64,000 nt of DNA from an uncultured Peptococcaceae bacterium (GTDB taxonomy: Bacteria > Bacillota > Peptococcia > Peptococcales > Peptococcaceae): assembly GCA_910585405.1 (NCBI GenBank), contig CAJUDO010000014.1:1-64000 (forward strand). Direction: 5' to 3'. A program made the position numbers and the translations under genes. Within the stretch, counting starts at the first letter, position 1; the number at the start of each line of letters is the position of its first letter. Shown here piece after piece: positions 1 through 7,085 of this stretch. Under the pieces are notes generated by a model. That model made no database searches and had not been told where the DNA came from. It saw only the letters and a program-made list of their open reading frames with translations.

Positions 1-20
1 GCCAGGATATTGGTGAAGAA

Positions 21-46
21 AGAGAGGAAAAGTTCCTCTCTTTTTT
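21..46 (+). terminator. Rho-independent terminator of an upstream gene
   Basis: An 8-bp perfect stem (GAGAGGAA at 22-29 with TTCCTCTC at 33-40) has a 3-base loop and is followed by six T residues. It closes a transcription unit that starts before the window. Confidence 0.8.
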
Positions 47-86
47 CTTTACTTCGTATTTTGATATTTTTACGGGGGAAATGATA

Positions 87-293
87 TTGAGTAAGTATGA
101 TGCTTTGTGGAAATATATACAGAAAAATGGAAATGAATCTTTCAAACTCACATTTGAAGAGATAGAAAAAATTATAGGTATACCAATTGATCATTCCTTT
201 CTGAAATATAAAAAAGAACTTGTAGAATATGGTTATCAGCTTGGGAAAATATCCATGAAAGAACAAACGGTTATTTTTACTAAAATTGATTAA
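87..293 (+). CDS. Small DUF7662-like protein
   Basis: This encodes a cytoplasmic protein of about 68 residues with no signal peptide or membrane segment. The opening (KYDALWKYIQ), the central LTFEEIEKIIG and the closing basic/aromatic strand resemble the small domain I know as DUF7662, which has no assigned function. An ATG at 81 is in frame, but the ribosome site GGGGGAA (74-80) touches it; the in-frame TTG at 87 lies six bases downstream and is the better start. The gene sits alone between a terminator and the trp transporter leader. The family name is from memory of the pattern and was not checked. Confidence 0.6.
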   Translation: MSKYDALWKYIQKNGNESFKLTFEEIEKIIGIPIDHSFLKYKKELVEYGYQLGKISMKEQTVIFTKID

Positions 294-482
294 GACATTT
301 TAGCGAACAGAGGAAAAAATACTTTTATTATTCCTGATTATTCTTACAGAAAGGCCTGCTGTTTGATTACGTATTTCAAATGTGCACGTTGTAATTTGAT
401 TCTATAAGAGGAAATAACACTGTAAATTAAGGTTCTATCTAATTCCTATAGTAAATTTACATAATCTTTTTTGAAAAAACAG

Positions 483-511
483 TTGACAAAAAAGTATAAA
501 TCACATATTAT
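483..511 (+). promoter_or_regulatory. Sigma-A-type promoter of the trpXYZ leader
   Basis: TTGACA (483-488) is followed after 17 bases by TATTAT (506-511). Transcription would start near 518, just before the T-box leader. The stretch 294-480 upstream holds nothing else I can name apart from a weak AT-rich inverted repeat (GTAAATT/AATTTAC). Confidence 0.75.
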
Positions 512-534
512 AATAAACATGATATATGAAAAAC

Positions 535-786
535 CGTTGAGTAAGAAGAGTAGATACAAATTATGTTATTTCAGAGAGCCATGGTTGCTGGAAACATGGT
601 ATAATGTGTTGTATTGAATGGGCTTATGAGGGCAACCCGAACGTAGAGTAGGCGTTGACAGGAGCTCCACCTGTTACAAAGGGAGCGTACATGTTGGTGT
701 GCGAAGTGAGTGAGCCGTATGGCTAATTTGGGTGGTACCGCAGGAGCTAATTTAGCACTTGTCCCTTAGTGGGATGAGTGCTTTTT
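535..786 (+). promoter_or_regulatory. T-box leader, predicted Trp-specific
   Basis: The leader has the conserved T-box GGGTGGTACCGC at 730-741, which base-pairs with the acceptor end of uncharged tRNA. It also has Stem I landmarks: AGAGAG and GGTTGCTGGAAAC in the distal arm, then GAA-TGG-G, which puts a UGG (Trp) specifier at 619-621. A terminator follows (AGCACTTGTCCC at 754-765 with GGGATGAGTGCT at 771-782, then T residues). Uncharged tRNA-Trp should favour the antiterminator and allow transcription of trpXYZ. The specifier is inferred from its position in the T-box pattern and agrees with the downstream genes. Confidence 0.9.
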
Positions 787-817
787 GTTTTACCCAAAAA
801 AGAAGGGGGATGATTCT

Positions 818-847
818 ATGGAAAGCGTGTGGTGGACTAAGTTTTAA
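818..847 (+). CDS. Trp leader peptide with tandem Trp codons
   Basis: A nine-codon reading frame encodes MESVWWTKF and contains consecutive TGG codons (830-835). It lies between the T-box terminator and trpX. The ribosome site AAGGGGG (803-809) is eight bases before the ATG. In Bacillus subtilis the anti-TRAP operon also combines a T-box with a Trp-rich leader peptide, giving transcriptional and then translational sensing of tRNA-Trp charging. I infer an analogous second control layer here. I saw no obvious anti-Shine-Dalgarno pairing that would explain how stalling acts on trpX. Confidence 0.7.
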   Translation: MESVWWTKF

Positions 848-902
848 AAGCGACGATGCTACGATATGAAGGAAGATTGAAAAAATAAAGGAGAGAATGA
901 TT

Positions 903-1916
903 ATGAAAAAGACAATGAAAAAATTAGGAATAGTATTATCTTTGGCAGCCTGCATGGGTATGATGGTGACTGGCTGTGGCGGAAACAAGAACACTGACAG
1001 CGAAGAAAAGGTTTATAAAATCGGAATCAACCAATTTGCTGATCATGGTTCCTTAGATAATTGCCGTGAAGGTTTTATTGAAGGATTACGACAGTCTGGT
1101 TTCGTAGAAGGCAAAAATGTAGAATTTTCCTATGAAAATGCTAATACAGATCCCGGCATTGCTGCACAGATTGCAGGAAACCAAGTAGCAAACGGCGTGG
1201 ATTTAATTTGTGCGATTGCTACATCGGCTGCACAGGCATCCTACAATGCTGCGGAGCCGAAAGGGATTCCAGTTATTTATACTGCAATTTCTGACCCTGT
1301 TGCAGCGGGCTTGGCGACAGAGGAAAATGGCGCTGGTTTGGAAGTTACTGGAACGTCTGACTTATTGCCGCTGGATGAACAGGTTGCCATGATTCGTCAA
1401 CTGATGCCGGAGGCAAAAACGATTGGTGTGCTCTACACGACCAGCGAAGAAAATTCTATCTCTAATATTGCTCGCTTAGAAGAAATTGTGAAAGAATATG
1501 ATTTTACTCTGGTTACAAAGGGAATTTCCGCACCTGCCGACATTCCAATGGCAGCGGATGCAATCTTAAACCAAGTAGATTGTTTGACCAATTTGACAGA
1601 CAATACAGTTGTGAATTCTTTGAGCGTCATTTTGGATAAAGCAAATGCAAAAGGGATTCCAGTATTCGGTTCTGAAGTGGAACAGGTAAAATTAGGGTGT
1701 GCAGCGGCTGCAAATATTGATTATTACAAGTTGGGTATCATGACTGGGAAAATGGCTGCTGAGGTGTTGAATGGCAAAGATATCACGACGATTCCCTATG
1801 AAACGATTACAGACAATGAAATTGTTGTCAACAGTGAAGTACTAGCAAACTTTGGCTTAAGTGTTCCGGAAGGAATGGAAGTCTTAGAAGCAAGCGAAGT
1901 GACCAACCAAGCATAA
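903..1916 (+). CDS. trpX: Tryptophan ABC transporter substrate-binding lipoprotein
   Basis: This is the extracellular binding lipoprotein of a predicted tryptophan ABC transporter. It has a basic N-terminus, a hydrophobic stretch and a lipobox ending in Thr-Gly-Cys, followed by a two-lobed PF04392-type domain (for example KIGINQFADHGSLD and the IPVIYTAISDPV strand). Family members controlled by Trp T-boxes are called TrpX. The ATG at 903 is preferred over the in-frame ATG at 897 because AAAGGAGAG (887-895) then has normal spacing. It is followed by permease and ATPase genes, and its T-box leader independently supports tryptophan as the ligand. Confidence 0.87.
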   Translation: MKKTMKKLGIVLSLAACMGMMVTGCGGNKNTDSEEKVYKIGINQFADHGSLDNCREGFIEGLRQSGFVEGKNVEFSYENANTDPGIAAQIAGNQVANGVDLICAIATSAAQASYNAAEPKGIPVIYTAISDPVAAGLATEENGAGLEVTGTSDLLPLDEQVAMIRQLMPEAKTIGVLYTTSEENSISNIARLEEIVKEYDFTLVTKGISAPADIPMAADAILNQVDCLTNLTDNTVVNSLSVILDKANAKGIPVFGSEVEQVKLGCAAAANIDYYKLGIMTGKMAAEVLNGKDITTIPYETITDNEIVVNSEVLANFGLSVPEGMEVLEASEVTNQA

Positions 1917-1937
1917 GCGCGGCAAGGAAAAAGCAAA

Positions 1938-1965
1938 GCAGACTGCATAGTGATGTGCGGTCTGC
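1938..1965 (+). other. Intercistronic hairpin between trpX and trpY
   Basis: A 10-bp stem with one wobble pair (1938-1947 with 1956-1965) has no T tract after it. It probably stabilises the trpX message or tunes the ratio of binding protein to membrane parts, rather than terminating transcription. Confidence 0.55.
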
Positions 1966-2008
1966 CTTGATATTTACATAACGAATAAAAAGTGAAGGAG
2001 AATACTTC

Positions 2009-2896
2009 ATGCAGGATATTTTGATAGGTATTTTAGAGCAAGGCTTTATTTATGGAATTTTAGCATTAGGTGTATATATCACTTATCGTATTCTGGATTT
2101 TCCGGATTTGTCAGTGGATGGGACGTTTCCCATGGGCGCTGCGGTAGCAGCTGTGATGATTACAGTGGGATTAAATCCTTGGTTGGCACTGATTGTTGCT
2201 TTTTTGGCCGGGGCGCTTGCAGGGCTAGTGACAGGGCTGATTCACGTAAAAGGCCATGTGCGGGATTTGCTGTCAGGGATTATTACAATGACAGCTCTTT
2301 ACAGCATCAATATTCACATTGCGATGGGAAAGGCAAATTTGCCTATTTTCAACGGCGAAACAATCTTTAACAGTGGAGTTGCCGTTATGTTGCCGGAGCC
2401 GTTACAGCCTTATCGCACACTTATCATTACAGGCGTTTTGATTTTGCTGTGTAAAGTGGCAATGGACTGGTACTTGAACACGAAGTCGGGATTTCTGCTT
2501 TATGCAGCCGGTGATAATCAGCAGGTTGTGACTGCGTTGGCAAAAGACCAGGGCAAAGTGAAAATTTTAGGGCTTATTTTAGCCAATGGTTTGGTGTCGT
2601 TATCCGGTGCTGTACTGTGTCAGCAGCAACGTTTTTTTGATGTCAGTATGGGGCCAGGCTCTATCGTACTGGGGTTGGCAGCTGTAATCATCGGCACAAA
2701 CCTGTTTAAGCATGTTGGCTTTGTGAAAGGAACTACGGCTGCGGTGATTGGGGCCGTGATTTACAAGGCGTGTTATGCCGCTGCCATCTCTCGAGGGATG
2801 CCGGCGATGGATATGAAACTGATAACGGCAATTTTATTCCTGGTAGTTTTATTGCTCAGCAACGGCAAAAAGAAGGGAGGCGAATCCCGTGCTTAA
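2009..2896 (+). CDS. trpY: Tryptophan ABC transporter permease
   Basis: This 295-residue integral membrane protein has about eight to nine hydrophobic segments and the general look of branched-chain-type ABC permeases (BPD_transp_2). It would form the channel for substrate delivered by TrpX. A clear GAAGGAG site precedes the ATG. Its last eight bases overlap trpZ, which suggests translational coupling. The overall organisation X-Y-Z and the Trp T-box support tryptophan uptake; the specificity is inferred from regulation and was not read from the permease itself. Confidence 0.85.
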   Translation: MQDILIGILEQGFIYGILALGVYITYRILDFPDLSVDGTFPMGAAVAAVMITVGLNPWLALIVAFLAGALAGLVTGLIHVKGHVRDLLSGIITMTALYSINIHIAMGKANLPIFNGETIFNSGVAVMLPEPLQPYRTLIITGVLILLCKVAMDWYLNTKSGFLLYAAGDNQQVVTALAKDQGKVKILGLILANGLVSLSGAVLCQQQRFFDVSMGPGSIVLGLAAVIIGTNLFKHVGFVKGTTAAVIGAVIYKACYAAAISRGMPAMDMKLITAILFLVVLLLSNGKKKGGESRA

Positions 2897-3662
2897 ATTA
2901 GAACACATTTGTAAGACCTATAATAAGGGAACTGTAAACGAGACAACACTGTTTTCCGACTTTAATCTACAAGTAAAAAAAGGTGAGTTTATTTCCGTAA
3001 TTGGCAGCAATGGTTCTGGGAAAACTTCTATTTTGAATTTGATTTGCGGCAGCATTCCCTTAGACAGTGGCGATATTAAGGTGCGCGGGGAAAGTATTGT
3101 TAAGCTAAAAGAATATCAACGTTCTAAGATTATTGGACGTGTCTTTCAGGACCCAGCAAAAGGGACCTGCCCTTCTATGAATATTTTGCAGAATATGGCC
3201 ATGGCAGACAATAAAGGAAAAGCCTTTAACTTGACATCAGGCGTGAATAAGAAGCGGATTTCTTATTATAAAGAACAACTCTCTCGTTTGCATTTGGGCT
3301 TGGAGGATAAACTTTATGTAAAAGTAGGCGCTTTATCTGGAGGACAAAGGCAGGCCATGGCATTGCTGATGTCCACTATGACGCCGTTGGATTTTCTAAT
3401 TTTGGATGAACATACAGCAGCGCTGGATCCGAAAACATCGGAGATTATTATGGAGCTGACAAATGAAATTGTACAGGAAAAACAACTTACTACGTTAATG
3501 GTAACCCATAATTTGCGGCACGCAGTAGAATATGGCAATCGCCTAATTATGATGCATCAGGGCAAGGCAATTTTGGATTTAGATATGCAGAAAAAGAAAG
3601 AAACTAAAATTGAAGACATTCTAGGGGTCTTCAACGAAATCAGCATCGAATGCGGAAATTAA
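2889..3662 (+). CDS. trpZ: Tryptophan ABC transporter ATPase
   Basis: This 257-residue cytoplasmic ATPase energises the TrpXYZ transporter. Visible motifs are Walker A GSNGSGKTS (about residues 39-47), the signature LSGGQRQ, Walker B FLILDEHTAALD and the switch His in VTHN. It starts at GTG 2889 behind AAGGGAGG and overlaps trpY by eight bases. A strong hairpin follows, so the operon appears to end here. Confidence 0.88.
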   Translation: MLKLEHICKTYNKGTVNETTLFSDFNLQVKKGEFISVIGSNGSGKTSILNLICGSIPLDSGDIKVRGESIVKLKEYQRSKIIGRVFQDPAKGTCPSMNILQNMAMADNKGKAFNLTSGVNKKRISYYKEQLSRLHLGLEDKLYVKVGALSGGQRQAMALLMSTMTPLDFLILDEHTAALDPKTSEIIMELTNEIVQEKQLTTLMVTHNLRHAVEYGNRLIMMHQGKAILDLDMQKKKETKIEDILGVFNEISIECGN

Positions 3663-3679
3663 ATTTATTTTTTGATTAT

Positions 3680-3720
3680 AACAGAACGAGTCAGACTTTT
3701 GTGGTTTGACTCGTTCTGTT
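3680..3720 (+). terminator. Terminator of trpXYZ
   Basis: A perfect 14-bp inverted repeat (3680-3693 with 3707-3720) follows the trpZ stop closely. The downstream T tract is poor (ATATATT), so termination may be incomplete, but the position and stem length are convincing. Confidence 0.65.
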
Positions 3721-4200
3721 ATATATTGCGACGAAAATGGCGATACCGGATAAATTTTTTTATTATATTATTTGTGAGAGTTGAATAGAAGGAAAAATGA
3801 TTTTGTGGTAAAAAAACAAATACTGTCAGAATAAAGAAGCGTAGCACTGTTTTTATAAAAATAGAACTATATTATAAACTTCACTAGCTTTCTTTTCAGA
3901 GATTGCGAAAAATTTGTCGTTTGATTTTAGTTGTATCTCTTATATATTTATGTTAAGTTGTATATAAACTTAATATGCAGTACAGTAACAAAGAGATGAA
4001 AATAACTATGCTTATTCTTTGCAGCGTCAATCCAGATAAAAAATATATTATTAATTAACCAGTTGAGGAATATATATTGAAACTGTGATTAAAGTTTTTT
4101 GTCACCATCAGGTGATAGAATGAATAAACTACTACTATCACAGGATCTTCAAGTAGTATTGTAAACATTCTTAAAAAAATGATACAATTTTATTATATGA
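3721..4200. other. AT-rich intergenic region without a recognised gene
   Basis: About 480 bases with no credible reading frame. It contains a small inverted repeat (TTAAGTT at 3953-3959, AACTTAA at 3967-3973) and, just before comEA, a possible promoter TTGTAA (4159-4164) with TACAAT (4183-4188), spacing 18. I see no RNA gene in it. Confidence 0.4.
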
Positions 4201-4212
4201 GGATGAATGTGG

Positions 4213-4773
4213 ATGATAAAAACAAATTGGCGAGCAGTGTTGGTAGGTTGTGTATTGTTAGTGCCATTATGCCTTTGGCTTTTTCAATCGCAGCAGGTCT
4301 CAACTAGAGAAGAAGTGTATGTTGATATGGAGCAGGTACAATCTGTACAGCAAGAGACATTTGTAAAAAAAATTGTCGTGCATGTGGCAGGGGCGGTGGA
4401 ACACCCTGGTGTGTATACTCTGTTGGAGGGACAGCGGATTGATGATGCAGTGGCTTTGGCAGGCGTGACAGCGCAAAGTGATGTGGATTCACTGAATCGT
4501 GCAGCACTCCTTTCGGATGGGCAAAAAATAATTGTACCGGTTAAATCGGAATATTCTTCGGTGGAAGTGGAACTTGACGATGAGCGCATAAACTTAAATC
4601 AAGCTGATTTGGGACAGTTGATGACGTTGCCTGGGATTGGAGAAGTGAAAGCACAGGCCATTTTAGCTTACAGAGAGGAAAACGGCAGTTTTAGCCAAAT
4701 TGAGGATGTGCAGAAGGTGCATGGAATTGGTGCAGCGACATTTATGCAGATAAAAAATAAAATAAAAATCTGA
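4213..4773 (+). CDS. comEA: ComEA-family DNA-binding protein
   Basis: This 186-residue protein is predicted to be anchored by an N-terminal membrane segment with its DNA-binding part outside. An SLBB-like domain (VVHVAGAVEHPGVYTLLEG) is followed by a C-terminal helix-hairpin-helix module (INLNQADLGQLMTLPGIGEVKAQAILAYREENG). In the family this binds incoming double-stranded DNA during natural transformation. The ATG at 4213 is preferred to 4207 because of the spacing from GAGGA (4199-4203). No comEC is next to it in this window. Confidence 0.88.
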   Translation: MIKTNWRAVLVGCVLLVPLCLWLFQSQQVSTREEVYVDMEQVQSVQQETFVKKIVVHVAGAVEHPGVYTLLEGQRIDDAVALAGVTAQSDVDSLNRAALLSDGQKIIVPVKSEYSSVEVELDDERINLNQADLGQLMTLPGIGEVKAQAILAYREENGSFSQIEDVQKVHGIGAATFMQIKNKIKI

Positions 4774-4781
4774 AAAAAGTG

Positions 4782-4810
4782 TTGACAGTTATCATCTCTC
4801 CTGCTATAAT
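4782..4810 (+). promoter_or_regulatory. Consensus promoter of the tRNA pair
   Basis: TTGACA (4782-4787) and TATAAT (4805-4810) have an exact 17-base spacer, a full consensus match as expected for a stable-RNA promoter. The first tRNA base lies 20 bases after the -10. Confidence 0.88.
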
Positions 4811-4829
4811 TTATAAATGTCAGCTAAGT

Positions 4830-4901
4830 GGCGACATAGCCAAGTGGTAAGGCAGAGGACTGCAAATCCTTTATCCTCCAGTTCGAATCTGGATGTCGCC
4901 T
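4830..4901 (+). tRNA. tRNA-Cys (GCA)
   Basis: A cloverleaf can be drawn: acceptor GGCGACA (4830-4836) pairs with TGTCGCC (4894-4900), the anticodon stem is GAGGA/TCCTT and the loop CTGCAAA carries GCA at 4862-4864. The discriminator is U, the known cysteine identity base. The 3' CCA is not encoded. Confidence 0.95.
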
Positions 4902-4907
4902 TCATAT

Positions 4908-4993
4908 GCCGGAGTGGCGGAATAGGCAGACGCACAGGACTTAAAATCCTGCGGAGGTAATACTCCGTACCGGTTCGACCCCGGTTTCCGGCA
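4908..4993 (+). tRNA. tRNA-Leu (TAA)
   Basis: This is a class II tRNA of 86 bases with a long variable arm (GCGGAGGTAATACTCCGT). Acceptor GCCGGAG pairs with TTCCGGC, the anticodon stem is CAGGA/TCCTG, the anticodon TAA is at 4942-4944 and the discriminator is A. It lies six bases after tRNA-Cys in the same transcript. CCA is not encoded. Confidence 0.95.
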
Positions 4994-4996
4994 TAG

Positions 4997-5034
4997 AAAA
5001 ACCCGAAAGAGAACATTTCTCTTTTGGGTTTTTA
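4997..5034 (+). terminator. Terminator of the tRNA pair
   Basis: A long hairpin (AAAACCC...AGAGAA with TTCTCT...GGGTTTT) ends in a T run directly after tRNA-Leu. Confidence 0.85.
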
Positions 5035-5049
5035 TTTACGAGAAAAAAG

Positions 5050-5479
5050 ATGCTAGTTGCTTTTCCGATTGTACTCTTAAGCATTTCTGTGGCCTATAAA
5101 ATTCTGACACTGGTATATCCAATTGAGATTGAGACGCTTGATATGGAAGCTGTCAATGCGAAAGCGCAGACAGGTCCTATGACTATGAAAGAAATCAAGT
5201 TTATCGTACTTTTTGTCACAATGGTTCTCTTGTGCAGCACAGAAAAAATTCACGGATTCAGCACTCCTATTTGTGCCAGTATATTTAGCCCTGATCGTGG
5301 CCTTTTGCGTGCATATCAGTATTTTGCTGCCACTGGATGCAGTGCCATTGATTATTTTCCCTACAGGCTATTACAAAATGTACGAAATGTTTAAGTCAGG
5401 GCTTATCATCTCTATTATTTGGTTGATCATTATTGTGGTAGTACTCAATACAATAGGTGTTGCGGTTGGTTTAATGTAA
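5050..5479 (+). pseudogene. Decayed SLC13/DASS anion transporter, C-terminal remnant
   Basis: Two overlapping frames both look like parts of a divalent-anion/sodium symporter. The first (about 5050-5270) reads through a membrane segment and PMTMKEIKFIVLFVTMVLL, typical of the mid-protein region. The second (about 5255-5479) resembles the transporter C-terminus (LLPLDAVPLIIFPTGYYKMYEMFKSG and a final membrane helix). A frameshift, probably with an internal deletion, joins them, and the N-terminal half is missing. It follows a tRNA terminator with no clear ribosome site. I take it as a gene relic. Confidence 0.65.
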
Positions 5480-5520
5480 AAATTTTTTGTTTATATCAAG
5501 ATATTATTTTAATGGAATTC

Positions 5521-5553
5521 AAAAAGGATGCCTTTGATGTAGGCATCCTTTTT
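5521..5553 (+). terminator. Terminator after the transporter relic
   Basis: A perfect 13-bp stem (AAAAAGGATGCCT with AGGCATCCTTTTT) ends in T residues. It is symmetric enough to work on both strands. Between it and the next gene (5554-5669) I see only AT-rich sequence. Confidence 0.8.
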
Positions 5554-5669
5554 GCGGTAGATTTTTTATAAACATATAAGATTGTTATCCCACTATTTTT
5601 TGTTTTTATTGAAGATCTTTTGAAAATATCTTTTGCGGTTCAGAGCAGAAGGCTTTCTTGCATAATTAC

Positions 5670-6299
5670 TCATTCTGCCACAACAGAAATTCTCTGTTGG
5701 ATATACTTGCCTTTTACTGCTTCGTCAATCATAGCGATTGCATAATCTGCATAACTGATTACGCTCTGGCCCTTGGAATTTAGCGTCAATTCTTCGCCGC
5801 CTAGGATATAGTTTCCGGTTCTTGCTCCTTCTGCCTGAAAATCTCCCGCGGGGCTTACGTATGTCCACTTTACATCATTTCTGATGCGGAGTTCTTCCAA
5901 TGCTTTACCCATGTGAGACGCCAATGGCTTGAAGATGTCGGGAAAATCTGGGCCGTCCATGACCTGTGTGGTATGCTCCGCGTTTATATACAGACTGCCA
6001 GCACCGCCGACGATAAGAAGCCGGGCATCTTTGTCGCTCATAAGGTCGCAAAGGTGTTTCAACGAAGTGCTGTGCTGCGGAAGTGTTTCCGGCGTCCATG
6101 CGCCGAAGGCGTCGATGATTACATCAAAACCCTCTAAATCAGATACAGTCAAATCAAACAGGTCTTTTTTGATAACCTGTGTGGCGACGGTATGATTCTC
6201 TCCCCGTACGACAGCGGTTACATCCAGTCCTCTTTCCACAGCCTCTTTCACAATCAATTTACCTGCTTTTCCATTTGCACAAATAACTGCAATTTTCAT
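5670..6299 (-). CDS. NAD(P)-binding oxidoreductase of the NmrA/SDR type
   Basis: This 209-residue cytoplasmic protein has an N-terminal Rossmann fold: beta strand MKIAVICA, a glycine loop NGKAGKLIV in which the first glycine of the usual GxxGxxG is replaced by Cys, then VIDAFGAW and LLIVGGAGSLYI strands. Relatives are annotated as NAD(P)H-binding or YwnB-like proteins; the substrate is unknown. A good ribosome site (GGAGG) precedes the ATG. It is divergent from an HxlR regulator, a common arrangement in which an electrophile or redox signal induces the oxidoreductase. Confidence 0.75.
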   Translation of the reverse strand: MKIAVICANGKAGKLIVKEAVERGLDVTAVVRGENHTVATQVIKKDLFDLTVSDLEGFDVIIDAFGAWTPETLPQHSTSLKHLCDLMSDKDARLLIVGGAGSLYINAEHTTQVMDGPDFPDIFKPLASHMGKALEELRIRNDVKWTYVSPAGDFQAEGARTGNYILGGEELTLNSKGQSVISYADYAIAMIDEAVKGKYIQQRISVVAE

Positions 6300-6343
6300 A
6301 ATGATTACCTCCGTTTTTTTTATTGTTTTTTGTTTCTAAGGAC

Positions 6344-6372
6344 AGTATAGCTATCTTTTGCCAGCGTGTGAA
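6344..6372 (-). promoter_or_regulatory. Promoter of the NmrA-type gene
   Basis: On the minus strand TTCACA (6367-6372) and TATACT (6344-6349) are 17 bases apart, each one base from consensus. The start would be about 40 bases before the gene. Confidence 0.6.
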
Positions 6373-6394
6373 GTACGCACAATATTGTGCTATA

Positions 6395-6410
6395 GTTACC
6401 AATATGTAAC
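6395..6410. promoter_or_regulatory. Candidate HxlR operator palindrome
   Basis: GTTAC-N6-GTAAC (arms 6395-6399 and 6406-6410) lies just upstream of the promoter of the oxidoreductase gene, in the divergent region shared with the HxlR gene. Position and symmetry suit a dimeric winged-helix regulator. The rest of 6411-6663 holds no other clear element. Confidence 0.4.
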
Positions 6411-6663
6411 GATAGGCTTTTTAAAATTTGTCATGATCATTCGTCAGAAATTTTTGTGAATATATTTCGCTCTGACGCGGACAATTTGGATGGTTCTCAT
6501 CCCCATGCGTCGTCAAAGGATATTCGCTTTCTTGAAATGAATTTGTCGATTGATCTTTTTTGATTGTAAGCTTATAATGTGTTCGTAAGCAAAATTTGTA
6601 TAGTAAGTATATCATAATGCTATAGGTATCTAAAAGAAACTATAAAAAGAAAGAGGTCTGTTT

Positions 6664-6990
6664 ATGGAAAAGGAATTGCCAGCTTGTCCGGTAGAAACAA
6701 CGTTAATGTTGATCAGCGACCGTTGGAAGGTATTGATTATTCGTGATTTGTTAGAGGGAACAAAACGTTTCGGAGAATTAAAGAAATCAATCGGAAATGT
6801 ATCGCAAAAGGTTTTGACTGCAAATTTGCGCTCTATGGAAGAAAGCGGGCTGCTCACCCGCAAGGTGTTTCCAAAGGTACCGCCGCATACTGAATATACT
6901 CTGACAGAAACAGGATACAGCTTGAAGCCCATTTTAGATGCGATGGTTGTGTGGGGAGACAATTATAAAACAACGCATTCTGAAAAATGA
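6664..6990 (+). CDS. HxlR-family transcriptional regulator
   Basis: This 108-residue winged-helix protein fits the HxlR family throughout: CPVETTLMLISDRWKVLIIRDLLEGTKRFGELKKSI, then SQKVLTANLRSMEESGLLTRKVFP and YTLTETGYSLKPILDAM. The conserved N-terminal Cys (about residue 8) is present, the residue that senses electrophiles in some members (YodB, HypR). AAAGAGG precedes the ATG. It probably controls the divergent NAD(P)-binding oxidoreductase. Confidence 0.9.
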   Translation: MEKELPACPVETTLMLISDRWKVLIIRDLLEGTKRFGELKKSIGNVSQKVLTANLRSMEESGLLTRKVFPKVPPHTEYTLTETGYSLKPILDAMVVWGDNYKTTHSEK

Positions 6991-7013
6991 AGGACATGCT
7001 ACAGAAGAGAAAA

Positions 7014-7039
7014 ACGGCATAGCCTGTAGGCTGTGCCGT
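7014..7039. terminator. Shared terminator between convergent genes
   Basis: An 11-bp stem with one wobble pair (ACGGCATAGCC with GGCTGTGCCGT) lies between the HxlR gene and the minus-strand dehydrogenase. On the minus strand it is followed by TTTTT, on the plus strand by a weaker T-rich tract, so it probably serves both genes. Confidence 0.75.
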
Positions 7040-7085
7040 AGTGTTCGTATTATTATTTTATAGTGTTGCCTTCGCAGTCCATCGT

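Noticed and set aside
752..994. Minus-strand 80-codon frame over the T-box terminator and trpX start
   Set aside because: It is antisense to a conserved RNA structure and to trpX, has no ribosome site, and its composition is that of a reversed AT-rich leader.
6421..6615. Minus-strand 64-codon frame in the HxlR divergent region
   Set aside because: No ribosome site, atypical composition, and it lies in a promoter region.
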